A stretch of DNA of 64,000 bases from contig DYQY01000005.1 in NCBI GenBank assembly GCA_020719045.1, forward strand, positions 88,277-152,276. Direction: 5' to 3'. Position numbers and translations under genes: made by a program. The DNA is from Candidatus Termititenax sp. (GTDB lineage Bacteria > Margulisbacteria > Riflemargulisbacteria > GWF2-35-9 > DYQY01). Shown in pieces: positions 1-10,435 of this stretch (position 1 is its first letter; the number at the start of each line of letters is the position of its first letter). Below the pieces are notes generated by a model that was given only the letters and a program-made list of their open reading frames with translations, did not search any database and was not told where the DNA came from.

Positions 1-857
1 TTGCCTTTCTTTTCTATGATAAAATTATCGTTTAGATTAGAGAGAAATTGATCAGTTGTTAGTCCATTTAAATCCTTGATTAATCTATTATAGTCAAATA
101 TTTTTAGTTGGTTATCCGGGAATAAAACAGTTAGAAAGTAATTAAACTCCTCTTTCCCACTATAGGTTGGGTGCTTGCTTCTAAGCTCTTTTCCAACCAA
201 GGCAGCTGCAGCGCTTCTGTGGTGTCCATCAGCAACGTAGGTGTATGGAATTTTGCTAAAGATAGTAGTGATTTCAGTGATATAGCTATCATTATTAATA
301 ACCCAAAACGTGTGACTAATTCCATCTTCTGAAGTGAAATCGTATTCAGGTTTATTTGAAGTAATAGTGTCGTTAATAATTTCATCTATTCTGGAGTGAG
401 AAGGGTAAGCTAGAAATACTGGTTCAATATTGGCTTTAGTGATTCTTACATGAACCATTCTATCCTCTTCTTTGTCTTTTCTGGTAAGTTCATGTTTTTT
501 GATTTTATCAGTTAGATAGTCATCAATATTTGAGCAAGCAACTAGCCCTAATTGTGTTCTACCATCCATTGTTTGTGAGTAAACGTATAGAAGGTCTTTA
601 TCGTCTTGGATAAGCCATTTATTTTGCTTGAATTTACTAAAATTCTCGACAGCTTTATCATATACTGCCTGTGAATGTTCATCAGTGCCAGCTGGAAAGT
701 CTATTTCTGGCTTTATGATGTGGTAGAGAGACATTTCAATATCTCCAGCTTCCAAACGAGCTTCTTCTGAGTTTAATACATCATATGGACGAGATGCTAT
801 TTTTGTTTCTAATCCTTTTTGTGGTCTTATTCCTTTGAAAGCTTTAATTGTTACCAT
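1..857 (-). CDS. DUF1015 family protein, 3' end truncated by the window edge
   Basis: Open minus frame from ATG at 857 (MVTIKAFKGIRPQKGLETKIASRPYDVLN..., ...YVADGHHRSAAA...), typical of DUF1015; SD aaggag upstream. Missing from the ORF track because it runs off the edge. Confidence 0.8.
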   Translation of the reverse strand, partial: MVTIKAFKGIRPQKGLETKIASRPYDVLNSEEARLEAGDIEMSLYHIIKPEIDFPAGTDEHSQAVYDKAVENFSKFKQNKWLIQDDKDLLYVYSQTMDGRTQLGLVACSNIDDYLTDKIKKHELTRKDKEEDRMVHVRITKANIEPVFLAYPSHSRIDEIINDTITSNKPEYDFTSEDGISHTFWVINNDSYITEITTIFSKIPYTYVADGHHRSAAAALVGKELRSKHPTYSGKEEFNYFLTVLFPDNQLKIFDYNRLIKDLNGLTTDQFLSNLNDNFIIEKKG

Positions 858-978
858 GTTGGCTCCTTATTTAATCATTCTCGTTTATACGGAAATCTTG
901 TAGTGATTTTCTCACAGAGAAAGAAAATTCAAAAGTAAAAAGTTCAGCTTTCAGCTTTGAGCTTTGGGATTTTAGCTT

Positions 979-984
979 TATAAT
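979..984 (+). promoter_or_regulatory. candidate -10 box (TATAAT) 7 nt upstream of glyS ATG
   Basis: Perfect TATAAT at 979-984, ATG at 992, no SD between; TTGAGC at 957-962 as possible -35. Confidence 0.6.
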
Positions 985-991
985 ATGCGTT

Positions 992-3016
992 ATGAATTAT
1001 TTATTAGAAGTTGGTACAGAAGAAGTCCCTGCAAGGTTTTTACAAAGTTTGATGGCTGATTTGGTTGAAAATGTAACCAAGAGGCTTGATGGTATTACTT
1101 TTTCTGAGATTGAAACCTTTGTTACTTACAGAAGATTAGCATTTATTATAAAAGGGCTATCTAAAGAGCAAGCGTCAAAAGATGAAGAGATTAAGGGACC
1201 TCCTGAGAAAGTTGCAGTAAACTCCGATAGTAGTTATACCAAAGCTGGAGAAGGTTTCATGAAGAAGTTTGGTGTAACTGAAGGAGTTGTCCGTGACGGT
1301 TACTTATATGTAAGAGTTTTCGAAAAAGGCAAGCTCACTAAAGATGTATTAGCAAATATTGTACAGGACTCGCTCTCAGCTTTATATTTACCAGTTGCGA
1401 TGAAGTGGGGTAATGAGAAGCAGAAGTTTTATCGTCCTGTTCATTGGATAGTTTCTTTACTTGATGATAAAGTTTTGCCATTAGAGTTTGCAGGGATTAA
1501 AGCAGGAAATATTTCCAGAGGTCATCGTTCTTTAGTGATAGGACAAGATATAGATGGAGTGGAACTTCCAATCGATTCAGATGCAAATTATGAAAATATT
1601 TTACAAAAAAATGGAGTTATTGCTAGTTTTAACAAGAGAAGAGACATAATAGTAGATAAGTTAGGTAAAGCAACAAGTAATGTTGTGTTGGATAAGCCTT
1701 TGCTTGATGAGGTTTGTGGGTTAGTTGAAGAACCTGTTATTTTACAAGGAGAATTTGAAGACGAATTCTTGCAAATACCGGACAGAATTTTGATAACTTC
1801 TATGCAGAAGCATCAGAAGTATTTTCCAGTTATTGAAGGTGGAAAATTAACACACAAATTTTTAATTATTGCTGATAATGTGAATGATAAGAATAGTAAA
1901 AATATCATAGCAGGGAATCAGAAAGTATTAAGAGCAAGACTATGTGATGCAAAGTTTTTTTATGAAGAAGATACAAAGTATGATTTTGCACATTTTAATG
2001 AAAAGTTAAAAACCATTATGTTTCAACAGAAGTTAGGAAGTATTTTTGATAAGGTTAAGAGAAATATTTTTGTGGCTGAGTTTATTTGTGACAAGATGGG
2101 GCTTGATGTTGCTACTAGAAAGACAGTAACAACAGTCACTGAATATGCTAAAGCAGATTTATCTACAGGAATGGTGAATGAGTTTGCTGAACTGCAAGGG
2201 TATGTTGGACAGCAGTATGCTTTAAAGTGGGGCATTGATAAGCAGATAGCCGATGGAATATATGAGCATTACTTACCTGCATTTGCTGGTGATGTGTTGC
2301 CTAGTTCTTTAGTTTCATCAGTAGCATCAATATCAGACAAAGTTGAAACAATAGTTGGTCAATTTGTTATTGGGAAAATTCCTTCTGGTTCTCAGGACCC
2401 TTTTGGACTTAGACGTCAAGCAAACGGAATTGTAAGAATATTTTTTGAACAAGATTATTTCACTTTTTCATTGAAAGATTTAATTTGTTTTACGACTAGT
2501 TTATATAAGGATTTTGAAGTAACAAAAGATACAGAAGGTAAGATATATGATTTCTTTGAGCAAAGAATAGAACAGTATTTAAAGGATAAGGAAGTATCTA
2601 TTGATGTCATTGGGGCAATCAAGACCTTTGATATTATTTTACTTAAGAAAAGAGAAGTATTTATTTCTGGTTTATGTAAATTAGATAAAAAGAAATATAT
2701 TTTGGAGGCTATTGTTAGAGTATTGAATATTACAAAAGATACAAAGCTAGAAGGATTAAAAATAGTAGACCCGTTCTTATTTGAAGATGCTTCAGAGCGA
2801 GCATTATATGACACCTTTAAGAAGTTAACTAAAACAGATAGGACTTGGGACGCAAGTCTATATAAAGAATGGGAAGTTTTAGCCAAAGCCGTTAGTGAAT
2901 TTTTTGAAGCTGTAATGGTTATGGTTGATGATGAGAAAATTAAAAACAATAGACTAAGTCTTTTATGTAATTTGAGAGATTACTTTGAGCAATTTGGAGA
3001 TATGAAGCTCTTATAG
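992..3016 (+). CDS. glyS: glycine--tRNA ligase beta subunit
   Basis: 674 aa; MNYLLEVGTEEVPARFL, KMTWG-type core, DPFGLRRQANGIVRI motif of GlyS. Confidence 0.96.
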   Translation: MNYLLEVGTEEVPARFLQSLMADLVENVTKRLDGITFSEIETFVTYRRLAFIIKGLSKEQASKDEEIKGPPEKVAVNSDSSYTKAGEGFMKKFGVTEGVVRDGYLYVRVFEKGKLTKDVLANIVQDSLSALYLPVAMKWGNEKQKFYRPVHWIVSLLDDKVLPLEFAGIKAGNISRGHRSLVIGQDIDGVELPIDSDANYENILQKNGVIASFNKRRDIIVDKLGKATSNVVLDKPLLDEVCGLVEEPVILQGEFEDEFLQIPDRILITSMQKHQKYFPVIEGGKLTHKFLIIADNVNDKNSKNIIAGNQKVLRARLCDAKFFYEEDTKYDFAHFNEKLKTIMFQQKLGSIFDKVKRNIFVAEFICDKMGLDVATRKTVTTVTEYAKADLSTGMVNEFAELQGYVGQQYALKWGIDKQIADGIYEHYLPAFAGDVLPSSLVSSVASISDKVETIVGQFVIGKIPSGSQDPFGLRRQANGIVRIFFEQDYFTFSLKDLICFTTSLYKDFEVTKDTEGKIYDFFEQRIEQYLKDKEVSIDVIGAIKTFDIILLKKREVFISGLCKLDKKKYILEAIVRVLNITKDTKLEGLKIVDPFLFEDASERALYDTFKKLTKTDRTWDASLYKEWEVLAKAVSEFFEAVMVMVDDEKIKNNRLSLLCNLRDYFEQFGDMKLL

Positions 3017-3934
3017 TCCTAATCTGTCTCTGAAGTCTTGTGGTAGAGCTTCAAAAGGTTTTTGTCTAGCTCTTGATGTTCCTTGAGGATGTATTAGTTC
3101 GAATATAAGCTGATTAAATGATTGTGGTGTAAATTTAAGAGGAATCACCTCAATGCCAGCATTATGAAGAGTTTTTAGCGCTTTTTGATTATATTCCTTG
3201 GTTCCTGTTGCACTAGTAAAGTCTTCAGCATAATAGACTTTTTTCATTCCAGGTACTTTTGCTAATGCTTCAGCACAATGAATGCAAGGAAATAATGTGC
3301 AATATGCGCTCAACTCATCTTCTGGTTTTGTTTCCGGTAACCTACTTATGGCTGACCTTTCAGCACATGGTGACGGACATATTGGGAGGCTATCTTTTAG
3401 TATGCTTTTAACACTTGGTTTATCTAAATGATTATTGTGTAGTACCAGTTCAAATATCTTAGTGTTCCTAAACATTTCTTTTGCGCAATTCCCTTCATGC
3501 ATGCAAGAATTTTGCCAATGCGGAGCACCATTGTAACCAATGCTTACAATGTCATGACCTTTGACGATAACTGCTCCTGTTTTTCTAGCATAACAAGATG
3601 CGCGCATGGATGCCATTAAGGCAATGTTCATAAAATATTCTTCAAAGCTTGGTCTTTGATTAGCTGGAAATTTAAAAGTATTTTCTACAATAGCCGTAAG
3701 GTCTTCAATGTCAAATTCAGTTGAGGAGTATATTTTATTAGCTTCAAGATTAATGAATCTAGTTGCTGTCGCAAGATGGGAGACAATAAATGCTATGTTA
3801 TCCATTTGTTTTTGAGTGTCCCCTGGGAATAGACGTTGTATGCTTTGCACCATTTTGTCATAGGCGGAAAACATATCAGCAAGGACATTCCTTGCATTTA
3901 GAATAGCTATTATTTTATTTTTTATATAACTCAT
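3011..3934 (-). CDS. deoxycytidylate (dCMP) deaminase-like protein with N-terminal extension
   Basis: Zinc deaminase motifs CAERSAI and PCIHCAEALA; ~100-aa extra N-terminal region. Confidence 0.85.
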   Translation of the reverse strand: MSYIKNKIIAILNARNVLADMFSAYDKMVQSIQRLFPGDTQKQMDNIAFIVSHLATATRFINLEANKIYSSTEFDIEDLTAIVENTFKFPANQRPSFEEYFMNIALMASMRASCYARKTGAVIVKGHDIVSIGYNGAPHWQNSCMHEGNCAKEMFRNTKIFELVLHNNHLDKPSVKSILKDSLPICPSPCAERSAISRLPETKPEDELSAYCTLFPCIHCAEALAKVPGMKKVYYAEDFTSATGTKEYNQKALKTLHNAGIEVIPLKFTPQSFNQLIFELIHPQGTSRARQKPFEALPQDFRDRLGL

Positions 3935-3990
3935 GTTATTAAAATATCGAATGTAATATCTGAAAATTTCAGGTATTTTGTTTTTTAGTT

Positions 3991-4818
3991 TTAATAAACG
4001 ACTATTTCCGGTATTAGCGTAATATTCTTTTTCGTTGTTACTGTTGTTTGAATAAGAGTAAGAAGCTCAATGAAGTCTTCACTTTGTGATTCTTTGTTAC
4101 AAACAATGACGTTGGCATGTGACTCACATACCATTACCGTCTTATGAGCATATCCTTTAAATCCGCAGTCATCTATTAATTTACCTGCAGATAGACCAGG
4201 TGGGTTTTTAAAGATACTCCCGAGGGTATAAGCAAGAGGGTAGGATGATTCTCTTTTTAACTTAAATGAATCACAGGTGGCTTTAATGTCTATTTGGTGA
4301 ATGGTCTCAAGTTGAAGTAAAGCAGAGGTGATTATCAGCTCATTTGTTTTAAAGATGGAGTCTCTATATCCGAACGCGCAGTCCTCTTTTGTTAGTGTAA
4401 TAGTTTTTTTGTTTTTCAGATCAAAGCAGTGCACTTCAAGTATTAATTCGCTAATGGTTTTCTCATAAGCGCCAAAGTTTTGATAAATAGCTCCACCAAG
4501 AGTTGTTGGTATAGGATAGGTAAACTCAAGCCCCCCCAGATTAAGGGGTTTAAGCGAATTTATCAGGTTTGGTAACAGTACGCCAGTTTCAGCAAGAACA
4601 GTTTTTCCTCTAATATCAAACTTAGTAAGCTTTTTAAGAGACACAATTTGGCTTTTTTGTTTATTAACAAAAATAGTATTAGTACCATTGCCTAGAATAA
4701 AAGCATTATTCTCTAATTCATATAAGTCAGAAACGTTTTCTGGAAATAGAACAGTGTAGTTATGACCATTGCAGTGTGACGAGCTGAGTTCCTTAGCATT
4801 AGTATTGCTAATAATCAT
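3991..4818 (-). CDS. murB: UDP-N-acetylmuramate dehydrogenase
   Basis: GNGTNTIF, PTTLGGAIYQNFGAYE, YPLAYTLGSIFKNP, AGKLIDDCGFKGY; adjacent to murC. Confidence 0.92.
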   Translation of the reverse strand: MIISNTNAKELSSSHCNGHNYTVLFPENVSDLYELENNAFILGNGTNTIFVNKQKSQIVSLKKLTKFDIRGKTVLAETGVLLPNLINSLKPLNLGGLEFTYPIPTTLGGAIYQNFGAYEKTISELILEVHCFDLKNKKTITLTKEDCAFGYRDSIFKTNELIITSALLQLETIHQIDIKATCDSFKLKRESSYPLAYTLGSIFKNPPGLSAGKLIDDCGFKGYAHKTVMVCESHANVIVCNKESQSEDFIELLTLIQTTVTTKKNITLIPEIVVY

Positions 4819-6195
4819 TTATGCTTCTTCTTTTTGCATATTCAGGAGTTGTACTATTTCTTTAGATACAAAGGTAACATCTCCTGCTCCCAAGGTTATT
4901 ATTAAGTCGCCAGGTTTTGCTATTTCTGATGCTTTGGTTGCGATGTTGCTAACTTGAGGTATAAATTCGGCTTTGTTTTTTTCAAACATTGGAAGGATGT
5001 CTTTGGCTTTAATCGGTCCAGGTTCTTCACCAGCTGCATATACTTCTGTAAAGAATACTTTATCAGCTATGGATAGTGCAGAAACAAAGTCTTTGTAGAA
5101 GGCAGTAAACCTAGAGTATCTGTGTGGCTGAAAAATGGCTATAATTCTTCTGTTGTATTCTTTGGCAGCCTCGAGTGTGGATTTAATTTCTGTTGGATGA
5201 TGAGCATAGTCATCAAAGATCATAATATCGTTTACTTCACCAGCTTTATGAAACCTTCGACTAGCTCCTTCGAATGATTTAAATGAATTAACAATCTCAT
5301 TATAAGGAAGATTAAAGTGTAAGGCTAACGCAAACACGGTTAAACAATTTTCTATATTATGTTTTCCAGGTATTTTAAGTTTTATTTGTGAAGCAATTAG
5401 TTCATCATTTATATAGACATCAAATGAACTTCTTCCGTTATTTTGACTTAAGTTTCTTGCTTGAACTATATTGCTTGTATTAAATCCATAGGTAATAACT
5501 TTCTTTCCTTTTGTATTGAGCTTTTTGATGTTTTTATCATCACCATTTAGAATCAGAAGATTATTGGTTTTATCTAGTCTTTGAATAAAGCTGTTAAAAG
5601 TATTTAGGATGTCATCTAAATCACTAAACTGATCCATGTGTTCTTCTTCAATGTTAGTTATTACTATTATGGTTGGATTTAGAAAAAGAAAGGATCTATC
5701 ACTTTCGTCTGCTTCAGCCACACAGAAGTCCTTCTGCCCGAATTGAGAGGCGATATTTGTATTTTTTAGGGCTGCCCCAATGATGTAGGTAGGTTTTCTT
5801 CCTATGTTGCAAAGATAGTGAGAGATAAAGCTAGTTACTGTTGTTTTGCCGTGTGTACCTGCAACAGCGAGACGTATATTGTGTTGATCCATTATATATG
5901 AAAGTAGTTCTGCTCTTTTTAGAATAGGTATTCTTTGGTTAACTGCTTCTTTTAGCTCAACATTGTTTGGTTTGATTGCTGATGAGATTACAACAACCTC
6001 TGCAAGCCTTATGTTACTAGGCGTGTGACCATAGAAAATCTGAGCACCTTTTTCCTTTAATAGTAAAGTGTAGATATTTTCCTTCATGTCACTTCCAGAA
6101 ACAGTGTATCCCATGTCAACTAAAACAGATGCAAGTGGGTTCATTCCTGTCCCACCGATTCCTATAAAATGAATGTTTTTATTTTCTAATATCAT
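4819..6195 (-). CDS. murC: UDP-N-acetylmuramate--L-alanine ligase
   Basis: HFIGIGGTGM, VAGTHGKTTVTSF, DDYAHHPTEI, FQPHRYSR. Confidence 0.97.
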   Translation of the reverse strand: MILENKNIHFIGIGGTGMNPLASVLVDMGYTVSGSDMKENIYTLLLKEKGAQIFYGHTPSNIRLAEVVVISSAIKPNNVELKEAVNQRIPILKRAELLSYIMDQHNIRLAVAGTHGKTTVTSFISHYLCNIGRKPTYIIGAALKNTNIASQFGQKDFCVAEADESDRSFLFLNPTIIVITNIEEEHMDQFSDLDDILNTFNSFIQRLDKTNNLLILNGDDKNIKKLNTKGKKVITYGFNTSNIVQARNLSQNNGRSSFDVYINDELIASQIKLKIPGKHNIENCLTVFALALHFNLPYNEIVNSFKSFEGASRRFHKAGEVNDIMIFDDYAHHPTEIKSTLEAAKEYNRRIIAIFQPHRYSRFTAFYKDFVSALSIADKVFFTEVYAAGEEPGPIKAKDILPMFEKNKAEFIPQVSNIATKASEIAKPGDLIITLGAGDVTFVSKEIVQLLNMQKEEA

Positions 6196-7193
6196 AGATA
6201 GCCTAATCTTTTCAAAGTAGTAATGATAATACTAGTTGCATTATTAGGCAATTTATTAAGTGCTGATTGGTACTTAATAATTGAGTCATTTAGTTTGTTA
6301 ATAGCTTTTATGAAATTATCGTTGCTTAAATCTTTTTCAAGGAGCATTTCTCCTCCACCATTATCAACAACAAATTTTGCATTATATACTTGGTGGTTAT
6401 CCATAGCAAAAGGATAAGGTATATATAACGTAGGAATGTTATTAGCTGTAAGCTCAGATATACTCATTGCTCCAGAGCGACTGATAGCAAGTTTAGTGGT
6501 TGAAAGTAGCTCTGGTATGTCATTTCTAAATGGATATAATTTAATAAATGTATTGTTTATTTTGTACAAGCTTTCCTTAACTTCAAGCGACTTAATCTTT
6601 GAAATAATTTCCTTATAGGTTTTTTCTCCAGTGAGCCAAACTATGTCTAATCCAAGTTTAGCAAGTTCATCAAGGTTGTTTGTGATGAGCTCATTTATTG
6701 ATTTTGATCCTTGGCTTCCACCAAATATTAATAGTTTACTTTTCTTGCCTGTGAGTGCTGGAGAGACTGGATTTCCAGAAAAGATAGTTTTCTTTTTAGA
6801 AAAAGAAGCTATTGGGTATCCTGTAAAGATTGTTTTTGCAAATTTAGCCAAGAATCTATTTGTTCTGCCAGGTATACTATTTTGTTCCAGAAGTATAATC
6901 GGAATCCCAAGTGAAATACCAGCGATTCCAACTGGTAGAGTTACATAACCTCCAGTAGAGAATATAAACTTTGGTTTAAGTTTAGTTAAGATTTTGCGTG
7001 CTTGGAAGATACTTATAATTATATTGATAATATTTCTTTTTAGAGACGGGATACAGATGAAGTCATATTGTTTAATCATTACCTTCTCAAGTCTATCTCC
7101 ACCAATAAAGCAAATTTCTTCATTAATTTCTTTAGCAATATTAAGAGCAGGAGAGATGTGCCCTCCAGTTCCGCCGCAAGTAAATACTATCAT
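6192..7193 (-). CDS. murG: undecaprenyldiphospho-muramoylpentapeptide beta-N-acetylglucosaminyltransferase
   Basis: TCGGTGGHISPALNIA, STGGYVTLP, IFGGSQGSKSIN, ISRSGAMSISEL. Confidence 0.95.
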   Translation of the reverse strand: MIVFTCGGTGGHISPALNIAKEINEEICFIGGDRLEKVMIKQYDFICIPSLKRNIINIIISIFQARKILTKLKPKFIFSTGGYVTLPVGIAGISLGIPIILLEQNSIPGRTNRFLAKFAKTIFTGYPIASFSKKKTIFSGNPVSPALTGKKSKLLIFGGSQGSKSINELITNNLDELAKLGLDIVWLTGEKTYKEIISKIKSLEVKESLYKINNTFIKLYPFRNDIPELLSTTKLAISRSGAMSISELTANNIPTLYIPYPFAMDNHQVYNAKFVVDNGGGEMLLEKDLSNDNFIKAINKLNDSIIKYQSALNKLPNNATSIIITTLKRLGYL

Positions 7194-8327
7194 TTATAAA
7201 ACCCTTTCTTGGTATCTTGATGCGTTCATTATTATACCAGTCATTGCTAATGCCATAATTATAGATGTTCCTCCAAAGCTAATAAATGGAAGTGTTATTC
7301 CTTTGGTTGGAGCAAGATTTATCGCAACAGCAATATTAAAGACAGATTGAAATGATAACCATCCTGTTATCCCAACAATTAATAGCTTGGAGTATAGGTT
7401 TGTTTGTCGTATGGCAACAAAAAAACATTTGATATAAAACAGTGTCATTGGAAGTATAAATATTAGGATAGTAAATACAAAGCCTAATTCCTCGCAAATT
7501 ATAGCAAAAATGAAGTCTGTATACTGCTGTGTTAAGTAGAAGAATTTTTGTCTGGATTGTCCGAAGCCAAGGCCAAATAATCCGCCAGAGCCAACTGCTA
7601 TCATCGATTGAATAACATGGAATCCTTTTCCGTATTTATCAGCCCAAGGATTAAGAAATCCTTGTACTCTAGCAAGCTGATAAGGCATAGCCAGTATACT
7701 AAGGGCAAGAACTCCGAAGGCTGAACCAAGCATTCCTAAAAGCCATTCTTTACGTAAACGAAAAATAAATAGTTGCATTATAAAAACACCTCCAATAATC
7801 ATTGTTGTTCCAAGGTCTGGTTGAGTAAGAACAACAGCTGCAGAAAAACCAATTATTCCAATAAGAATAAAGAATGTTTTATAGTTGTCGTTTATTGTGC
7901 TCTTAAACTTGTCTAAGTAATCAGCGGTAACAAGTAGTGTCGCAAATTTTACAAATTCAGATGGCTGAACAGTTATTCCAAGGAAGCCAATCCATCGTGT
8001 GGAACCGCCAACGGTTATTCCTATTCCAGGTATATGGGTAAGCCCTGTTAAGAAGAGAGACCCTCCTAAGATTAACCATGAAAATCTTCGAAAGAATTGG
8101 TGAGGGATGATGTAGGTAATTAGAAATGCAATTATTCCAAGAAATATATAGATAAAGTGTCTAATAACAAAGTGGAAGCTATTGTTAAATTCTTGGTAAC
8201 CAATAACATTTGATGAACTCATAATCATTATGATTCCAAATATTACTAGCCAGCCAGCCAGTATTAGTATTTTGAAGTCAGGTTTACTAGTTGTTGGGAA
8301 TTGTTGATACAATTTGCTTATATTCAT
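7194..8327 (-). CDS. ftsW: lipid II polymerase FtsW
   Basis: SEDS family TM pattern, GFGQSRQKFFYLTQQYTDFIFAIICEELG, LPFISFGGTS. Likely start MNISKLYQ at 8327 rather than the ORF-track start 8369. Confidence 0.93.
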   Translation of the reverse strand: MNISKLYQQFPTTSKPDFKILILAGWLVIFGIIMIMSSSNVIGYQEFNNSFHFVIRHFIYIFLGIIAFLITYIIPHQFFRRFSWLILGGSLFLTGLTHIPGIGITVGGSTRWIGFLGITVQPSEFVKFATLLVTADYLDKFKSTINDNYKTFFILIGIIGFSAAVVLTQPDLGTTMIIGGVFIMQLFIFRLRKEWLLGMLGSAFGVLALSILAMPYQLARVQGFLNPWADKYGKGFHVIQSMIAVGSGGLFGLGFGQSRQKFFYLTQQYTDFIFAIICEELGFVFTILIFILPMTLFYIKCFFVAIRQTNLYSKLLIVGITGWLSFQSVFNIAVAINLAPTKGITLPFISFGGTSIIMALAMTGIIMNASRYQERVL

Positions 8328-9507
8328 GGCCGCGTTCCTCGAAGTTTTTGTACATATCAAAACTTGCACAAGCTGGGGAGAGCAGTACTACGTCTCCGCT
8401 ATTTACTTTACTATAAGCCAACTTAATTGCTTCTTCAAGATTATAGGTTTTACCTAACATCAGCGGTGAATCAGAGAGTGCTTCATAAAAGAAGTCTCTA
8501 GCACCACCGAAAGCAATGCATCTAACATTGTTTTTTCTTATTAAGCTAAACATCTGCTCGTAAGAAACAGATTTCTTCTCTCCACCTAGAAGCAGGATGG
8601 TTTTTTCTCCTGGTATTGAGTTAAGTGCAGCAATTGTTGAGTCTGGGTTAGTGGCCTTTGAGTCATTAATAAACTCAACACCATTAAGTGTTCTTACTTT
8701 TTCTAGCCTATGTGGATATGCTTTTATGTTGCGTATTTTTTCAATGGTAATAGAGTTTTTATCCATAATTAGTGAAGCATTTATCGCAGCAGATAGGTTT
8801 TCTTGGTTATGTTCGCCTAGCAGAGGCGATTCTTTTAATAAATAAGCAATCTCATCTCGTTTATGGATATCAATTAAGTTCGCAGCTATCTTATTTTTTG
8901 ATAAGAAGTCCATGGTAAAAGTATCTTTGCTGTTGTAAATAAAGTAATCTTTGTTTGTTAGTAAATGTAAGACTTTTAGCTTGATTCTTGCGTATTCTTC
9001 CATAGTACCGTGTCTTTCAAGATGGTCTTCAGTGATATTCATTAATATGTATACCTCAGGTTTAAAAGTTGGAGACATCTCTAGTTGGTAGCTTGATGCT
9101 TCGAGAGAAATCATTTTTGGAACCTTGGTAGGATTGTTTGATACAAACTCTATTAGTGGCACCCCAATGTTTCCAGCAGATGGTATGTTTAGTAGCTGAG
9201 AAATAACGTCAGTAGTAGTAGTTTTGCCATTTGTTCCAGTGATAGTAATTATTTTAGGTGGATTCTTAAAATACTGGAAAAGCAAATAGGCTAATTCCAT
9301 CTCGCTTATTACTGGCGCTGTGATTCCTAATGTATATTTTTTTGGGTCAAGACCAGGAGAGATAATCACAAGGTCAGTATTTGCAGTATCGGTTGTGATT
9401 TCAAATAGGGCTAATTCATTTAGTTTGTTAAGTACAGATTTCGCTGTTTTGCCTTCCCCTAAAACGGTGATTTTTTTAATGGAGGATATGTCGAGATGTT
9501 TAACCAA
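8287..9507 (-). CDS. murD: UDP-N-acetylmuramoyl-L-alanine--D-glutamate ligase
   Basis: TGTNGKTTTTDVI, NDSKATNPDST, LSPACASFDMYKNFEERG. Confidence 0.95.
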   Translation of the reverse strand: MVKHLDISSIKKITVLGEGKTAKSVLNKLNELALFEITTDTANTDLVIISPGLDPKKYTLGITAPVISEMELAYLLFQYFKNPPKIITITGTNGKTTTTDVISQLLNIPSAGNIGVPLIEFVSNNPTKVPKMISLEASSYQLEMSPTFKPEVYILMNITEDHLERHGTMEEYARIKLKVLHLLTNKDYFIYNSKDTFTMDFLSKNKIAANLIDIHKRDEIAYLLKESPLLGEHNQENLSAAINASLIMDKNSITIEKIRNIKAYPHRLEKVRTLNGVEFINDSKATNPDSTIAALNSIPGEKTILLLGGEKKSVSYEQMFSLIRKNNVRCIAFGGARDFFYEALSDSPLMLGKTYNLEEAIKLAYSKVNSGDVVLLSPACASFDMYKNFEERGHEYKQIVSTIPNN

Positions 9508-10435
9508 TTTTGATCGCTATTATTAACATGATTATGCTGACAATCCAGAACCTTAAAACTACTTTGTTTTCTGACCAGCCACAAAGCTCAAAATGATGAT
9601 GAATAGGTGACATTTTGAAAATTCTTTTGCCTTTAGTAATCTTAAAATAACTTACCTGAAGAATAACTGAGAGTGTTTCTATAATAAAAATTAAACCAAG
9701 CGGTATAAGTAGTAATTCTTTATGAAGAAGAATGGCAATACCAGCAAGAATAGCCCCTAGCGATAAGGACCCTGTGTCGCCCATAAATATTCTGGCAGGA
9801 TTAAGGTTAAACCAGAGGAATCCTAGTAGTGAGCCTATCATGATTAGGATAAATACAAGGATTGTAATGTTAGTGCTAACAAAGGCAAAATAAGCAAACC
9901 CCACTAGTGAAATAATTGTAGTTCCTGTAGCTAATCCGTCTAGTCCATCTGTTAAGTTGACTGCATTTGATGTGCCAACAATCATGAAGATAATGAACGT
10001 GTAGTAAATAATAGGAGGAAGGAAGTTGAGTGTTCCTTGGATAAATACAAAATTATTTGATACAGCAAGTATTCCTGCAAAGATGCTAGCAAAAGCAATC
10101 TGTAGAATAAGTTTTACTTTAGCAGTCATGCCTTTGTTGTGTCTTTTTCTTATTTTAGCTGAATCATCAATTATTCCGATTAAGGCATAGGAGACTAATA
10201 GGAACGTTAACATAAGGATATTAAAGTCAACTGCTGAATGAAAGATTGCTAGCGAAGCAAGTCCGCTTATTAGGATAGCTAACCCACCCATAGTTGGTGT
10301 GCCTTCTTTTACCATATGTGTTTCTGGTGCATCTTTTAATACATATTGTTTCATTTTTGCTTGTTTAAGAATATTGATAAGAATATTTGTTAAAAATAAA
10401 GAGAGGACGAAAGAAGCTAGTAATATATTAGTCAT
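9500..10435 (-). CDS. mraY: phospho-N-acetylmuramoyl-pentapeptide-transferase
   Basis: GTPTMGGLAI, NLTDGLDGLA, MGDTGSLSLG, SPIHHHFEL. Confidence 0.97.
   Translation of the reverse strand: MTNILLASFVLSLFLTNILINILKQAKMKQYVLKDAPETHMVKEGTPTMGGLAILISGLASLAIFHSAVDFNILMLTFLLVSYALIGIIDDSAKIRKRHNKGMTAKVKLILQIAFASIFAGILAVSNNFVFIQGTLNFLPPIIYYTFIIFMIVGTSNAVNLTDGLDGLATGTTIISLVGFAYFAFVSTNITILVFILIMIGSLLGFLWFNLNPARIFMGDTGSLSLGAILAGIAILLHKELLLIPLGLIFIIETLSVILQVSYFKITKGKRIFKMSPIHHHFELCGWSENKVVLRFWIVSIIMLIIAIKIG

Noticed and set aside
131-385. Minus-strand ORF in the track
   Set aside because: Lies inside the DUF1015 reading frame (1-857 minus) in another frame; no coding features.
2455-2949. Antisense ORF (164 aa) inside glyS, and similar antisense ORFs (2023, 6994, 6631, 11649, 28887, 33605, 50030, 59728 and others)
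   Set aside because: All are opposite strong, family-assigned genes and read as low-complexity Ser/Leu/Ile shadows of AT-rich coding DNA.
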